A DNA stretch of 64,000 bases, from positions 42,495,616 to 42,559,615 of the forward strand of contig CM055901.1 in the NCBI GenBank assembly GCA_029582155.1, given 5' to 3'. The number at the start of each line of letters is the position of its first letter. The first letter of the stretch is position 1. Under the pieces are notes generated by a model. The model had not been told where the DNA came from. It searched no databases and saw nothing but the letters and a program-made list of their open reading frames with translations. The position numbers and the translations under genes were made by a program. Below are positions 41,577-52,194 of this stretch, one piece after another. Source of the DNA: Panopea generosa. Its lineage: Eukaryota > Mollusca > Bivalvia > Adapedonta > Hiatellidae.

Positions 41577-41890
41577 GGGCCCGATTAGCGCAGTCTTTTA
41601 CAGCGTCTGACTATCAATCCAGGGGTCGTGAGTTTGAATCTCTGCCTGGAAACATTCTCCGTAATAATTGATATACAACATTGTGTCTCATTATTATTTG
41701 TGTTTCACTGCTGATTCAAGTGGGAAAGTTATCAGTTACTTGCGGAGATAGGGGTGTGCTCGAGTTCTCACAGGTTAACCTTTCAGGATCCCAGGAAACA
41801 GTGGTTAGGTTAACTGATCCCCTGTTAGCCCTCGATGGCATAAAAATGACTGCTAAATATTCAATCGATTCAATCAGTCAATCTTTAATT
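41577..41890 (+). mobile_element. tRNA-derived SINE, family S4, in intron 1
   Basis: The head gggcccgattagcgcagtct (A-box like) and ggtcgtgagtttgaatctct (B-box like, about 41623-41642) have tRNA spacing. The body contains acttgcggagatagggg and tcccaggaaacagtggttag, and the tail is aatattcaatcgattcaatc. The tail is shared with a headless copy at 39040-39160. Confidence 0.75.
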
Positions 41891-42935
41891 TTTCAACCGG
41901 ATTTTGTAATCCAAAACCATTTTTTAGTTCAAAATTCGAAACAAAAGCTTTCCAAATATTTTCTACCTGCATGAAAACAAAGTGTTTGGCGGGTGGGATA
42001 CATATATATGTATAGGTATCATAATTATGGCACAGTAATTTGGTGATTTTTTTTAAAAAATCAAGTACAATTTTATGGCATTTAAAAATCTTGACTGATC
42101 TGCATTTTGAAATTTTAGAAGTCCTATTTATTATTATTAAACTCATGATTAATATATCTCCCAGCAAATTTGGTAACAGTTCTTACTATTTCATTGAAAT
42201 GTACTGTTTAAATCTATCTCAGGGGTGTCAGTCACAGTACTATTGAGTGGTTATATGTTAATTTTTCTTTATTGCGTTTAATGCCATTTTCAGCACATTT
42301 CAGATTATATATGGCATATCCATTTTTTTTGTTGGAGGAAGATCTCAGAATGAATCTGAGTAGAACCATCTTCAAATATTTAATGTTTATTGCTTTAAAA
42401 TGAATATGTCGTTATTCTAACTGGTCTTAGGACTCATATTTACGTCCCCTCCATTTAAAGGATGGTGAAGGAGCATTACTTCTGTCTGTTTGAGCATGAT
42501 TTTGTGCTTCTGTCTGTCCATCAAATTGGTTTCTGATTAAAAAACTTCGAAAATGGTCTTTATATTAAATTGGTATTTGGTGTGTAACTGTTTTTATCTG
42601 CTGCAGCTAACAAAATTATTAGAAATTTTACATCAAACTGCAATATGTTTAATTCAAGATCATTTTGCATAGTTGCAACATGACAAAACATCTAAGCCTT
42701 GACAGTTACATATATTACTTACACTTTGTGTACTTTATTTTTAATAATTTATTTGCCAAATCATTAGTCCTTCGCATGCTATTTTTTCAACATTTAGCCA
42801 AGAGATGCAAGTTTCCTATCCTTCTATTTTAGTCCTTAATTAAAATGAAGACCACTAGCATTTATACACAGCAGAAAAAAAGAAATTTACAAACAACTGA
42901 GATTAATAAAGTTTATTGAAATTTAAATACTTTGC
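41891..42935. other. Intron 1 sequence without recognised feature
   Basis: AT-rich intronic DNA. Short open frames on both strands have no support. Around 42445-42530 (cgtcccctccatttaaagga, then cttctgtctgtttgagcatg) there may be a dispersed repeat. Confidence 0.5.
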
Positions 42936-42939
42936 AAAT

Positions 42940-43165
42940 TTGTAGTTTGACAAATAACTACCGGTAATGATTTGTAGTTTGACAAATAACTACCAGTAAT
43001 GATTTGTAGTTTGACAAATAACTACCGGTAATGATTTGTAGTTTAACAAATAACTACCGGTAATGATTTGTAGTTTGACAAATAACTACCAGTAATGATT
43101 TGTAGTTTGACAAATAACTACCGGTAATGATTTGTAGTTTGACAAATAACTACCGGTAATGATTT
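42940..43165. repeat. 32-bp minisatellite, 7 copies (intron 1)
   Basis: The unit is tttgtagtttgacaaataac followed by taccggtaatga. Copies differ only by A/G in taccRgtaatg and one g/a elsewhere, so the array is young. Confidence 0.96.
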
Positions 43166-43239
43166 GAAATTCATAATTAACTCAAACAACAAATCTACAA
43201 ATTTTAACTTGTAAATTTATTTTCAATGATTGTGAAACA

Positions 43240-43405
43240 AGTTATTATAACAAATCACACTTGAAGTGCTTCCTGGGTAGAATCAGTACTAAGCATAGTG
43301 CGGATAAGTGTCTTGCTCAATGACATCACACATATCTGTGGGGGAGGATAGAACCTATGACCTTCAGATCCTGGGTTGGATCCTCTACCACTGGACAATG
43401 CACGC
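43240..43405 (-). mobile_element. tRNA-derived SINE, family S3, in intron 1
   Basis: Second copy of the element at 36755-36940 in the same orientation. On the minus strand it has a tccagtggtagaggatcc head and gaaggtcataggttctatcc as a degenerate B-box. The body shares agtgtcttgctcaatgaca, taagcatagtgcgg and the terminal attgtgaaacaagtt. Confidence 0.75.
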
Positions 43406-43429
43406 ACTCAGACAAGTTATTTGTTTTGG

Positions 43430-43725
43430 ACGCATGCGGAAGGTCATGGGTTTAATCCCCAGCCGGGTCATACCAAAGACTTTATAAATGGTACTAGAAG
43501 CTTCCTCGCTTGATGCTCAGCATTTATAGGAGAGTTCTAGGTCTGATCGGCCCGGTGTCAGGTATAATGTGACTGGGGGGGGGGGGGGGTATGATACCAT
43601 GTGTCTGCAGCATGATACTCCAGGTGTGACAGCACTAAGAATACTTGTCTCAAGTAGACACCGTCGCGATATGACTGAAAAATTGTTGAAAGCGACGCTA
43701 AACACCATACAACAACAACAACATT
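43430..43725 (+). mobile_element. tRNA-derived SINE, family S2, in intron 1
   Basis: The most complete S2 copy here: B-box region gaaggtcatgggtttaatcc (43440-43459), then cagccgggtcataccaaaga, gcttcctcgcttgatgctca, gatcggcccggtgtcaggta, a G-run at 43575-43588, catgatactccaggtgtgac and gtctcaagtagacaccgtcg. The 3' end is agcgacgctaaacaccatac followed by (CAA)n. Confidence 0.85.
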
Positions 43726-43917
43726 GTTTTGGAGATTTTTTAGAACTGACTATATTATTGAATGGTATAGTTAAATACACATATATCACACCGGTATATC
43801 ACTCTTCAGAAAATAGATTAAGCCCGAGATCTAGTCTTTATATTTTTGTTATTTTCTAATTTGCTTCACTCCAACCAAAATAAATCATTTATTTTCTTTT
43901 CAAAGCAAACTTAGGGA

Positions 43918-44227
43918 ATTAAACAAAACGAGACATGGTATAGGATAAACAAAACCAGACATGGTATAGGATAAACAAAACGAGACATGGTATAGGATAA
44001 ACAAAACCAGACATGGTATAGGATAAACAAAACAAGACATGGTATAGGATAAACAAAACGAGACATGGTATAGGATAAACAAAACGAGACATGGTATAGG
44101 ATAAACAAAACAAGACATGGTATAGGATAAACAAAACAAGACATGGTATAGGATAAACAAAACGAGACATGGTATAGGATAAACAAAACGAGACATGGTA
44201 TAGGATAAACAAAACAAGACATGGTCA
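43918..44227. repeat. 26-bp minisatellite, 12 copies (intron 1)
   Basis: The unit is aaacaaaacgagacatggta followed by taggat, with only one variable site (aaaaCgag, ccag or caag). 26 is not a multiple of three, yet the minus strand has no stop in any frame, so three overlapping open frames (FILYHVSFCLSYTM...) appear. None is a gene. Confidence 0.97.
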
Positions 44228-44931
44228 AGGAATTGTCACTTGCATTGCTGTTATAACATATTTGACAGAAAGTGTATATCAACAAATATAATTACTTCAT
44301 AACCACAATATTGACCTCATTTAACTGTATATACAGTTTGGAATATACATAAACACAATGTTTTCATTTTTTGTACTTTACTTTGACCTCTTTTGGGTTG
44401 GGGTGGGGGATCTAATTGTGTAAACAATGTACAGTATTTTTTTTCCGGCCATTTTTATAGCCGTTATTGGGTTATATTCCTAATGGCAAATAGTATCTTT
44501 TTTTCCAGTTAAGTAGTTCAATAATTATATTAAATTGAAACTTGCCATAATTCTTTGATAAAATAAACAAAGGTTTCCCCATATTGAATTGAGTATGACA
44601 TTGATTCTTTAATTAAATGGCCAGAGAATCAAGTGTACACATTACTATGAAGTTGAACAAATATATTTAATGCAAATTTTCCCAATATTAATGAAAATGC
44701 TGCTAAAATTCCCAATTCCAAGGGTATGGGTCATCTTCCCAAAATGGTGAAAAAAAACCACGTTACTATTCGGCAAATGCAATGACCTAGAATGGAGAGA
44801 GCCTACACATGTATCACTTATATAACGACTGTATTGCACGAGTTGGCTCATACTCTACACCCTTGAATGAACATGACACGTATATGTATTCATTTGCTTT
44901 AAACCCATAATAAGAACATTAATTAGTCCTA

Positions 44932-45765
44932 CAGGAGCCGGTCATAATGTATAGTCCTACAGAAGCCGGTCATAATGTATAGTCCTACAGGAGCCGGTCA
45001 TAATGTATAGTCCTACATGAGCCAGGTCATAATATATAGTCCTACAGGAGCCGGTCATAATGTATAGTCCTACAGGAGCCAGTCAAAATGTATTTTTCCA
45101 AATGTATAGTCCTATAGGAGCCGGTCATAATGTATAGTCCTACAGGAGCTGGTCATAATGTATAGTCCTACAGAAGCCGGTCATAATGTATAGTCCTACA
45201 GGAGCCGGTCATAATGTATAGTCCTACAGAAGCCGGTCATAATGTATAGTCCTACAGGAGCCGATCATAATGTATAGTCCTACAGGAGCCGGTCATAATG
45301 TATAGTCCTACATGAGCCGGTCATAATGTATTTTTCCAAATGTATAGTCCTACAGGAGCCAGTCATAATGTATTTTTCCAAATGTATAGTCCTACAGCAG
45401 CCTGTCAAAATGTATTTTTCCAAATGTATAGTCCTACAGGAGCCAGTCATAATGTATTTTTCGAAATGTATAGTTCTACAGGAGCCTGTCAAAATGTATT
45501 TTTCCAAATGTATAGTCCTACAGGAGCCAGTCATAATGTATTTTTCCAAATGTATAGTCCTACAGCAGCCGTTCATAATGTATAGTCCTACAGGAGCCGG
45601 TCATAATGTATTTTTCCAAATGTATAGTCCTACAGGAGCCGTTCATAATGTATTTTTCCAAATGTATAGTCCTACAGCAGCTGGTCATAATGTATTTTTC
45701 CAAATGTATAGTCCTACAGCAATCGGTCAAAATGTATAGTCCTACAGGGGCCGGTCATAATGTAA
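44932..45765. repeat. 28/42-bp modular minisatellite (intron 1)
   Basis: The short form (28 bp) is tatagtcctacaggagccgg followed by tcataatg. The long form (42 bp) adds the 14-mer tatttttccaaatg. The left half is mostly short form; from about 45330 the long form dominates. Both lengths are multiples of 14. Confidence 0.95.
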
Positions 45766-45814
45766 CTTTCAGTATATAATTATGGTAGCCTTGATCAACA
45801 CTTTTTTTCTAAAA

Positions 45815-46075
45815 GTTTGTTTGTTTGTTTGAATGGTGTTGAGTATCCATGTCAATAACTTTTCAGTCATTTTGCGATGGTATCTATTTGAGACAGTATT
45901 CTTAGCGTTGCCACACTGGAGTATCATGACACAGTTACATAGTATAATACCCCACCAAGTCACCTTATACTGACACCAATTGAAGAAGCATCTAAGTACC
46001 ATTTTTCAAATCTTTGGTATGTGATATGACCCGGCCGGGGATGGAACCACAACCTTCCACATGCTAGGCAAGATA
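45815..46075 (-). mobile_element. tRNA-derived SINE, family S2 (diverged), in intron 1
   Basis: On the minus strand, ggaaggttgtggttccatcc (degenerate B-box) and ccggccgggtcatatc precede the usual S2 body (gatacttctt..aattggtgtcagtataaggt, gatactccagtgtggcaacg, gacagtattct region). The 3' end lies at the left (gtttgtttgtttgaatggtg). Confidence 0.7.
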
Positions 46076-46094
46076 AAAGTTGTTTATATAGCTT

Positions 46095-47368
46095 CTGTTT
46101 CGGAACTGTTTTGAGTTAACATTTATTTATATAATGTACTTTTTCTGAACTGTTGGGAGATAACTTTTGTTTATATACGTACTGTTTCTGAACTGTTTCA
46201 AGATAATATTTGTTTATCTGCATACCATTTCTGAACTGTTTTGAGATAACAGTTGTTTATCTACATACCATTTCTGAACTGTTGGGAGATAACATTTGTT
46301 TATCTACGTATAGTTTCTGAACTGTTTCAAGATAATATTTGTTTATCTTTCCTACCGTTTCTGAACTGTTTCAAGATAAAATTTGTTTATCTACATACTG
46401 TTTCTGAACTGTTTTGAGATAACATTTGTTTATCTACGTACTGTTTCTGAACTGTTTCAAGATAACATTTGTTTATATAATGTACTGTTTCTGAACTGTT
46501 TTGAGATAACATTTGTTTATCTACATACCATTTCTGAACTGTTTGAAAATAACATTTGTTTATCTTTGTACTGTTTCTGAACTGTTTCAAGATAACATAT
46601 GTTTATCTATGTACTGTTTCAAGATAACATTTGTTTATCTATGTACTGTTTCTGAACTGTTTTGAAATACCATTTGTTTATCTACATACTGTTTCTGAAC
46701 TGTTGGGAGATAACATTTGTTTATCTATGTACCGTTTTTGAACTGTTTCAAGATAACATTTGTTTATCTATGTACTGTTTCTGAACTGTTTTGAGTTACC
46801 ATTTGTTTATCTACATACTGTTTCTGAACTGTTGGGAGATAACATTTGTTTATCTATGTACCGTTTCTGAACTGTTTCAAGATAACATTTGTTTATCTAT
46901 GTACTGTGTCTGAACTGTTTCAAGATAACATTTGTTTATCAATGTACTGTTTCTGAACTGTTTTAAGATAACATTTGTTTATCTACATACCATTTCTGAA
47001 CTGTTGGGAGATACCAATTGTTTGTCTGTATGTTTCAGAAATGTGAGGAGTTTAATAAGCAGCTGTTATATATAGATGATGTTTCAGAATTGTTGGATGA
47101 TTAACGTTTGTTAATCTGTATGTTGTTTCAAACGCAACTTATTAATTATCTCTATGAAATTTCTACTATAGAATTATTGGGAAGAAATAACATGCTTGTT
47201 TATATATTGTCCCACAAATGTTGGAATATAACATGTTTATCAAAAACCTCATGGGTATAGAACTGTTTGTCTCTGTGCTGTTTAACAACTGTTTGGAGAT
47301 GACAGTCATTTATATCTTGGTTTTAAACTGCTATGAGATATTAAATATTTGCCTTAATGTTATTTCAG
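46095..47368 (+). repeat. 43-bp array derived from the intron 1 acceptor / exon 2 start
   Basis: The unit is about gtactgtttctgaactgttt, caagataacatttgtttatc, tat. The core tttctgaactgtttggaga matches tttcagaactgtttggggat at the true acceptor and exon 2 start (47364-47383) with two mismatches in the shared part. Copies become more degenerate toward the exon (tttcagaaatgtgaggag at 47034, tttcagaattgttggatg at 47081, atagaactgtttgtctct at 47257, taacaactgtttggagat at 47283, taaactgctatgagatat at 47324), and exon 2 itself is the next unit, 43 bp on. In most units the acceptor AG is lost (CAG to CTG). Confidence 0.85.
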
Positions 47369-47520
47369 AACTGTTTGGGGATGATCGTGTTGCAAAAAAA
47401 ATTTTAAAAGCTGACACACCACGGGAAATAAAGTCGCTTGGGAGAAAGGTTAAACCATTCCATGAAGATACCTGGAACTATCATAAGTTGCATGTTGTCA
47501 AAGAAGGCAACATGGCAAAG
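47369..47520 (+). CDS. NADAR-domain protein gene, coding exon 2
   Basis: A 152-nt exon. Its acceptor is aatgttatttcag|aactg and its donor gcaaag|gtaaaat. It enters in phase 1 (a from exon 1 plus aa makes Lys) and leaves in phase 0. It encodes (K)LFGDDRVAKKILKADTPRE, then IKSLGRKVKPFHEDTWNYHK and LHVVKEGNMAK. The pattern K-x-FGD, I-L-x-A-x-TPRE-x-K-x-LGR-x-V-x-x-F, W is that of the NADAR/YbiA middle segment. NADAR proteins act on ADP-ribose-type or related N-glycosidic substrates; in bacteria members include YbiA and enzymes removing ADP-ribose from guanine. The animal role is not known to me. The first about 15 nt and last 36 nt are the seeds of the flanking arrays. Confidence 0.92.
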
Positions 47521-50500
47521 GTAAAATATAACATTTTTAAGTGATATGTTGTAAAAGTAAGCAACATTGCAAAGGTACAATATAATATTTTTAAGTGATA
47601 TGTTGTAAAAGTAAGCAACGTTGCAAAGGTACAGTATAATATTTAAAGTTATATGTTGTCAGAGAATGCAACTTTGCAAAGGTACAGTATAGCGTTTTAA
47701 GTTATATATTGTTAAAAATGGCAACATTGCAAAGGTACAATATAACATTTTAAGTTATATGTTGTCAAATAAGGCAATATTGCAAAGGTGCAATATAACA
47801 TTTTAAGTTATATGTTGTCAAGGAAAGCAACATTGCAATGGTGCAATATAACATTTTAAGTTATATGTTGTCAAGGAAAGCAACATTGCAAAGGTGCAAT
47901 ATAACATTTTAAGTCATATGTTGTCAAAGAAGGCAATATTGCAAAGGTGCAATATAACATTTTAAGTTATATGTTGTCAAAGAAGGCAGCGTTGCAAAGG
48001 TGCAATATAACATTTTAAGTCATATGTTGTCAAAGAAGGCAACATTGCAAAGGTGCAATATATCATTTTAAGTTATATGTTGTCAAAAAAAGGCAACATT
48101 GCAAAGGTACAGTATAACATTTTAAGTTATATGTTGTCAAAGAAGGCAACATTGCAAAGGTGCAATATAACATTTTAAGCTATATGTTGTCAAGGAAAGC
48201 AACATTGCAAAGGTGCAATATAACATTTTAAGTTATATGTTGTCAATGAAAGCAACATTGTAAAGGTGCAATACAACATTTTAAGTTATATGTTGTCAAA
48301 GAAGGCAACATTGCAAAGGTTCAATATAACATTTTCAGTTATATGTTGTCAAAGAAGGCAACATTGCAAAGGTGCAATATAACATTTTAAGTTATATGTT
48401 GTCAAGGAAAGCAACATTGCAATGGTGCAATATAACATTTTAAGTTATATGTTGTCAAGGAAAGCAACATTGCAAAGGTGCAATATAACATTTTAAGTCA
48501 TATGTTGTCAAAGAAGGCAATATTGTAAAGGTGCAATATAACATTTTAAGTTATATGTTGTCAAAGAAGGCAGTGTTGCAAAGGAACAATATAACATTTT
48601 AAGTTATATATTGTCAAAGAAGGCAACATTGCAAAGGTGCAATATAACATTTTCAGTTATATGTTGTCAAGGAAAGCAACATTGCAAAGGTGCAATAAAG
48701 TATTTTAAGTTATATGTTGTTAAAGAAGGCAATATTGCAAAGGCACAATATAACATTTTAAGTTATATGTTGTCAAAGAAGGCAACATTGCAAATGTGCA
48801 ATATAATATTTTACGTAATATGTTGTCAAAAAAGACAACATTGGACAGGTACAGCATAACATTTTAAATAATATGTTGTCAAAGAAAGCAACATTGCAAA
48901 GGTGCAATATAATATTTTAAGTTATATGTTGTCAAAAAAGGCAACATTGGAAAGGTACAGTATAACATTTTAAATTATATGTTGTCAAAGAAAGCAACAT
49001 TGCAAAGGTACAATATAACATTTTAAGTTGTATGTTGTCAAAGAAGGCAACATTGCACAGGTGCAATATAACAATTTAAGTTATATGTTGTCAAAGAAAG
49101 CAACATTGCAAAGGTACAATATAACATTTTAAGTTATATGTTGTCAAAAAAGGCAACATTGCAAAGGTACAGTGTAACATTTTTTGTTATATGTTGTCAA
49201 AGAAGGCAACATGTTGCAAAGATGCAATATAACATTTTAAGTTATATGTTGTCAAAGAAGGCAATATTGCAAAGGTGCAATATAACATTTTAAGTTAATT
49301 GTTGTCAAAGAAGGCAGGATTGCAAAGGAACAATATAAACTTTTAAGTTATATGCTGTCAAAGAAGGCACCATTGCAAAGGTACAATACAACTTTTTAAG
49401 TAATATGTTGTCAAAGAAGGCAACATTGCAAAGGTATAATATAACATTTTAAGTTATATGTTGTCATGATATAACTTAAAATATGAAAAAGAAAGCAACA
49501 TTGCAAAGGTGCAATATAACATTTTAAGTTATATGTTGTCAAAGAAGGCAACATTGCAAAGGTACCATACAACATTTTAAGTTATATGTTGTCAAAGAAG
49601 GCAACATTGCAAAGGTACAATACAACATTTTAAGTTATATGTTGTCAAAGAAGGCAACATGTTGCAAAGATGCAATATAACATTTTAAGTTATATGTTGT
49701 CAAAGAAGACAATATTGCAAAGGTGCAATATAACATTTTAAGTTAATTGTTGTCAAAGAAGGCAGGATTGCAAAGGAACAATATAAACTTTTAAGTTATA
49801 TGCTGTCAAAGAAGGCACCATTGCAAAGGTACAATACAACATTTTAAGTAATATGTTGTCAAAGAAGGCAACATTGCAAAGGTACAATATAACATTTTAA
49901 GTTATATGTTGTCAAGATATAACTTAAAATATGAAAAAGAAAGCAACATTGCAAAGGTGCAATGTATCATTTTAAGATATATGTTGTCAAAGAAGACAAC
50001 ATTGCAAATGTACAATATAACATTTTAAATTATATGCTGTCAAAGGAGGCAACATTTAAAAGGTATAATATAACATTTTAAGTTATATGTTGTCAAAGAA
50101 AGCAACATTGCAAAGGTGCAATATAATATTTTAAGTTATATGTTGTCAAAAAAGGCAACATTTCAAAGGTACAGAATAACATTTTAAGTAATATTTTGTC
50201 AAAGATGGCGACATTGCAAAGGTGCAATATAATATTTTAAGTTATATGTTGTCAAAGAAAGCAACATTGCAAGGGTGCAATATAATATTTTTCGTATATG
50301 TTGTCAAAGAAAGCAACATTGCAAAGGTGCAATATAACATTTTAAGCTATATGTTGTCAAGGAAGGCAACATTGCAAAGGTACAATATAGGATTTTAAGT
50401 TATATGTTGTCAAAGAAGGCAATATTACAAAGGTGCAACATAACATTTTAAGTTATATGTTGTCAAAGAAAGCAACATTGCAAAGGTGCAATATAATATT

Positions 50501-51960
50501 TTAAGTTATATTTTGTCAAAAAAAGGCAACATTGTAAAGGTACAGTATAACATTTTAAGTCGTATGTTGTCAAAGAGGGCAACATTGCAAAGGTGCAATA
50601 TAACATTTTAAGCTATATGTTGTCAAAGAAGACAACATTGCAAAGGTGCAATATTACATTTTAAGTTATATGTTGTCAAGGAAAGCAATATTGCAAAAGT
50701 GCAATATAACATTTTAAGTTATATGTTGTCAAGGAAAACAGCATTGCAAAGGTGCAATATAACATTTTAAGTTATATGTTGTCAAAGAAGGCAATATTGC
50801 AAAGGAACAATATAACATTTTAAGTTATATATTGTCAAAGAAGGCAACGTTTCAAATGTGCAATACAACATTTTAAGTAATATGTTGTCAAAGAAGGCAA
50901 CATTGCAAAGGTACCATACAACATTTTAAGTTATATGTTGTCAAAGAAGGCAACATTGCAAAGGTACAATACAACATTTTAAGTTATATGTTGTCAAAGA
51001 AGGCAACCTTGTAAAGGTACAATACAAAGTTTTAAGTTATATGTTGTAAAAGAAGGCAACCTTGCAAAGGTACAATTCAACGTTTTAAGTTATATGTTGT
51101 CAAAGAAGGCAACATTGCAAAGGTGCAATACAATGTTTTAAGTTATATGTTGTCAAAGAAGGCAACATTGCAAAGGTGCAATACAATGTTTTAAGTTATA
51201 TGTTGTCAAATAAGGCAACATTGCAAAGGTGCAATACAACGTTTAAAGTTATATGTTGTCAAAGAAAGCAACATTGCAAAGGTGCAATAAAAATATTTTA
51301 AGTTATATATTGTCAAAGAAGGCAACATTGCAAAGGTGCAATACAATGTTTTAAGTAATATGTTGTCAAAGAAGGCAACATTGCAAAGGTGCAATACAAC
51401 ATTTTAAGTTATATGTTGTCAAAGTAAACAACATTGCAAAGGTGCAATAAAAATATTTTAAGTTATATGTTGTAGATGTTGTCAAAAAAGGCAACATTGC
51501 AAAGGTGCAATATAACGTTTTAAGTTATATGTTGTCAAAGAAGGCAACATTGCATAGGTGCAATATAACGTTTTAAGTTATATGTTGTCAAAGAAAACAA
51601 CATTACAAAGGTGCAATATAATATTTTAAGTTATATGTTGTCAAAGAAGGCAACATTGCAAAGGTGCAGAATAACATTTTAAGTTATATTTTGTCAAAAA
51701 AGGCAACATTACAACGGTGCAATATAACATTTTAAGTTATATGTTGTCAAAGAAGGCAACATTGCAAAGGTGCAATACAACATCTTTAGTTGTATGTAAT
51801 GTTGTCAGAGAAGGCAAGATTGCAAAGGTACAATACAACATTTTAAGTTGTATGTAATGTTGTCAGAGAAGGCAAGATTGCAAAGGTACAATACAACATT
51901 TTAAGTTGTATGTAATGTTGTCAGAGAAGGCAACATCGCACCGTTACAAAACAACATTTT
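47485..51960 (+). repeat. 53-bp array derived from the exon 2 / intron 2 donor junction
   Basis: The unit is aagttatatgttgtcaaaga, aggcaacattgcaaaggtgc, aatataacatttt (53 bp), about 84 units by length. It aligns with aagttgcatgttgtcaaaga, aggcaacatggcaaag|gtaa, aatataacattttt at 47485-47538, about 48 of 53 positions. It contains 36 nt of exon (codons KLHVVKEGNMAK), the donor GT and 17 nt of intron. Nearly all units keep AAGGT; most read AAG|GTGCAA or AAG|GTACAA against the true AAG|GTAAAA. Array units have ATTGC where the exon has ATGGC. A segment of about 448 bp (49210 and 49658) is duplicated, each copy ending in an inverted atataacttaaaat piece. Confidence 0.93.
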
Positions 51961-52194
51961 GTCTGAATTGGTTTCAAATCAACAACTTCTAAATGAGTGT
52001 ATTTGATTAATATTTCATGTGTATAATTATGTAACACAGGATAAGATTGATATTTGTCAATGTCGGCCATATTTTACAATAGTTGTAATCCCTTTTTAAC
52101 TAAATGTTTCATTAAAAAACTTGTTTCGGATCAGTAACATCTGTAACCAGAGTTTATGTGTTTAACTGAAAGTCATATAGTGGGCTGTAAAATT

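Noticed and set aside
46383-46580. Short open frames on both strands in the 43-bp array
   Set aside because: Repeat-generated; no domain and contradicted by the acceptor-array interpretation.
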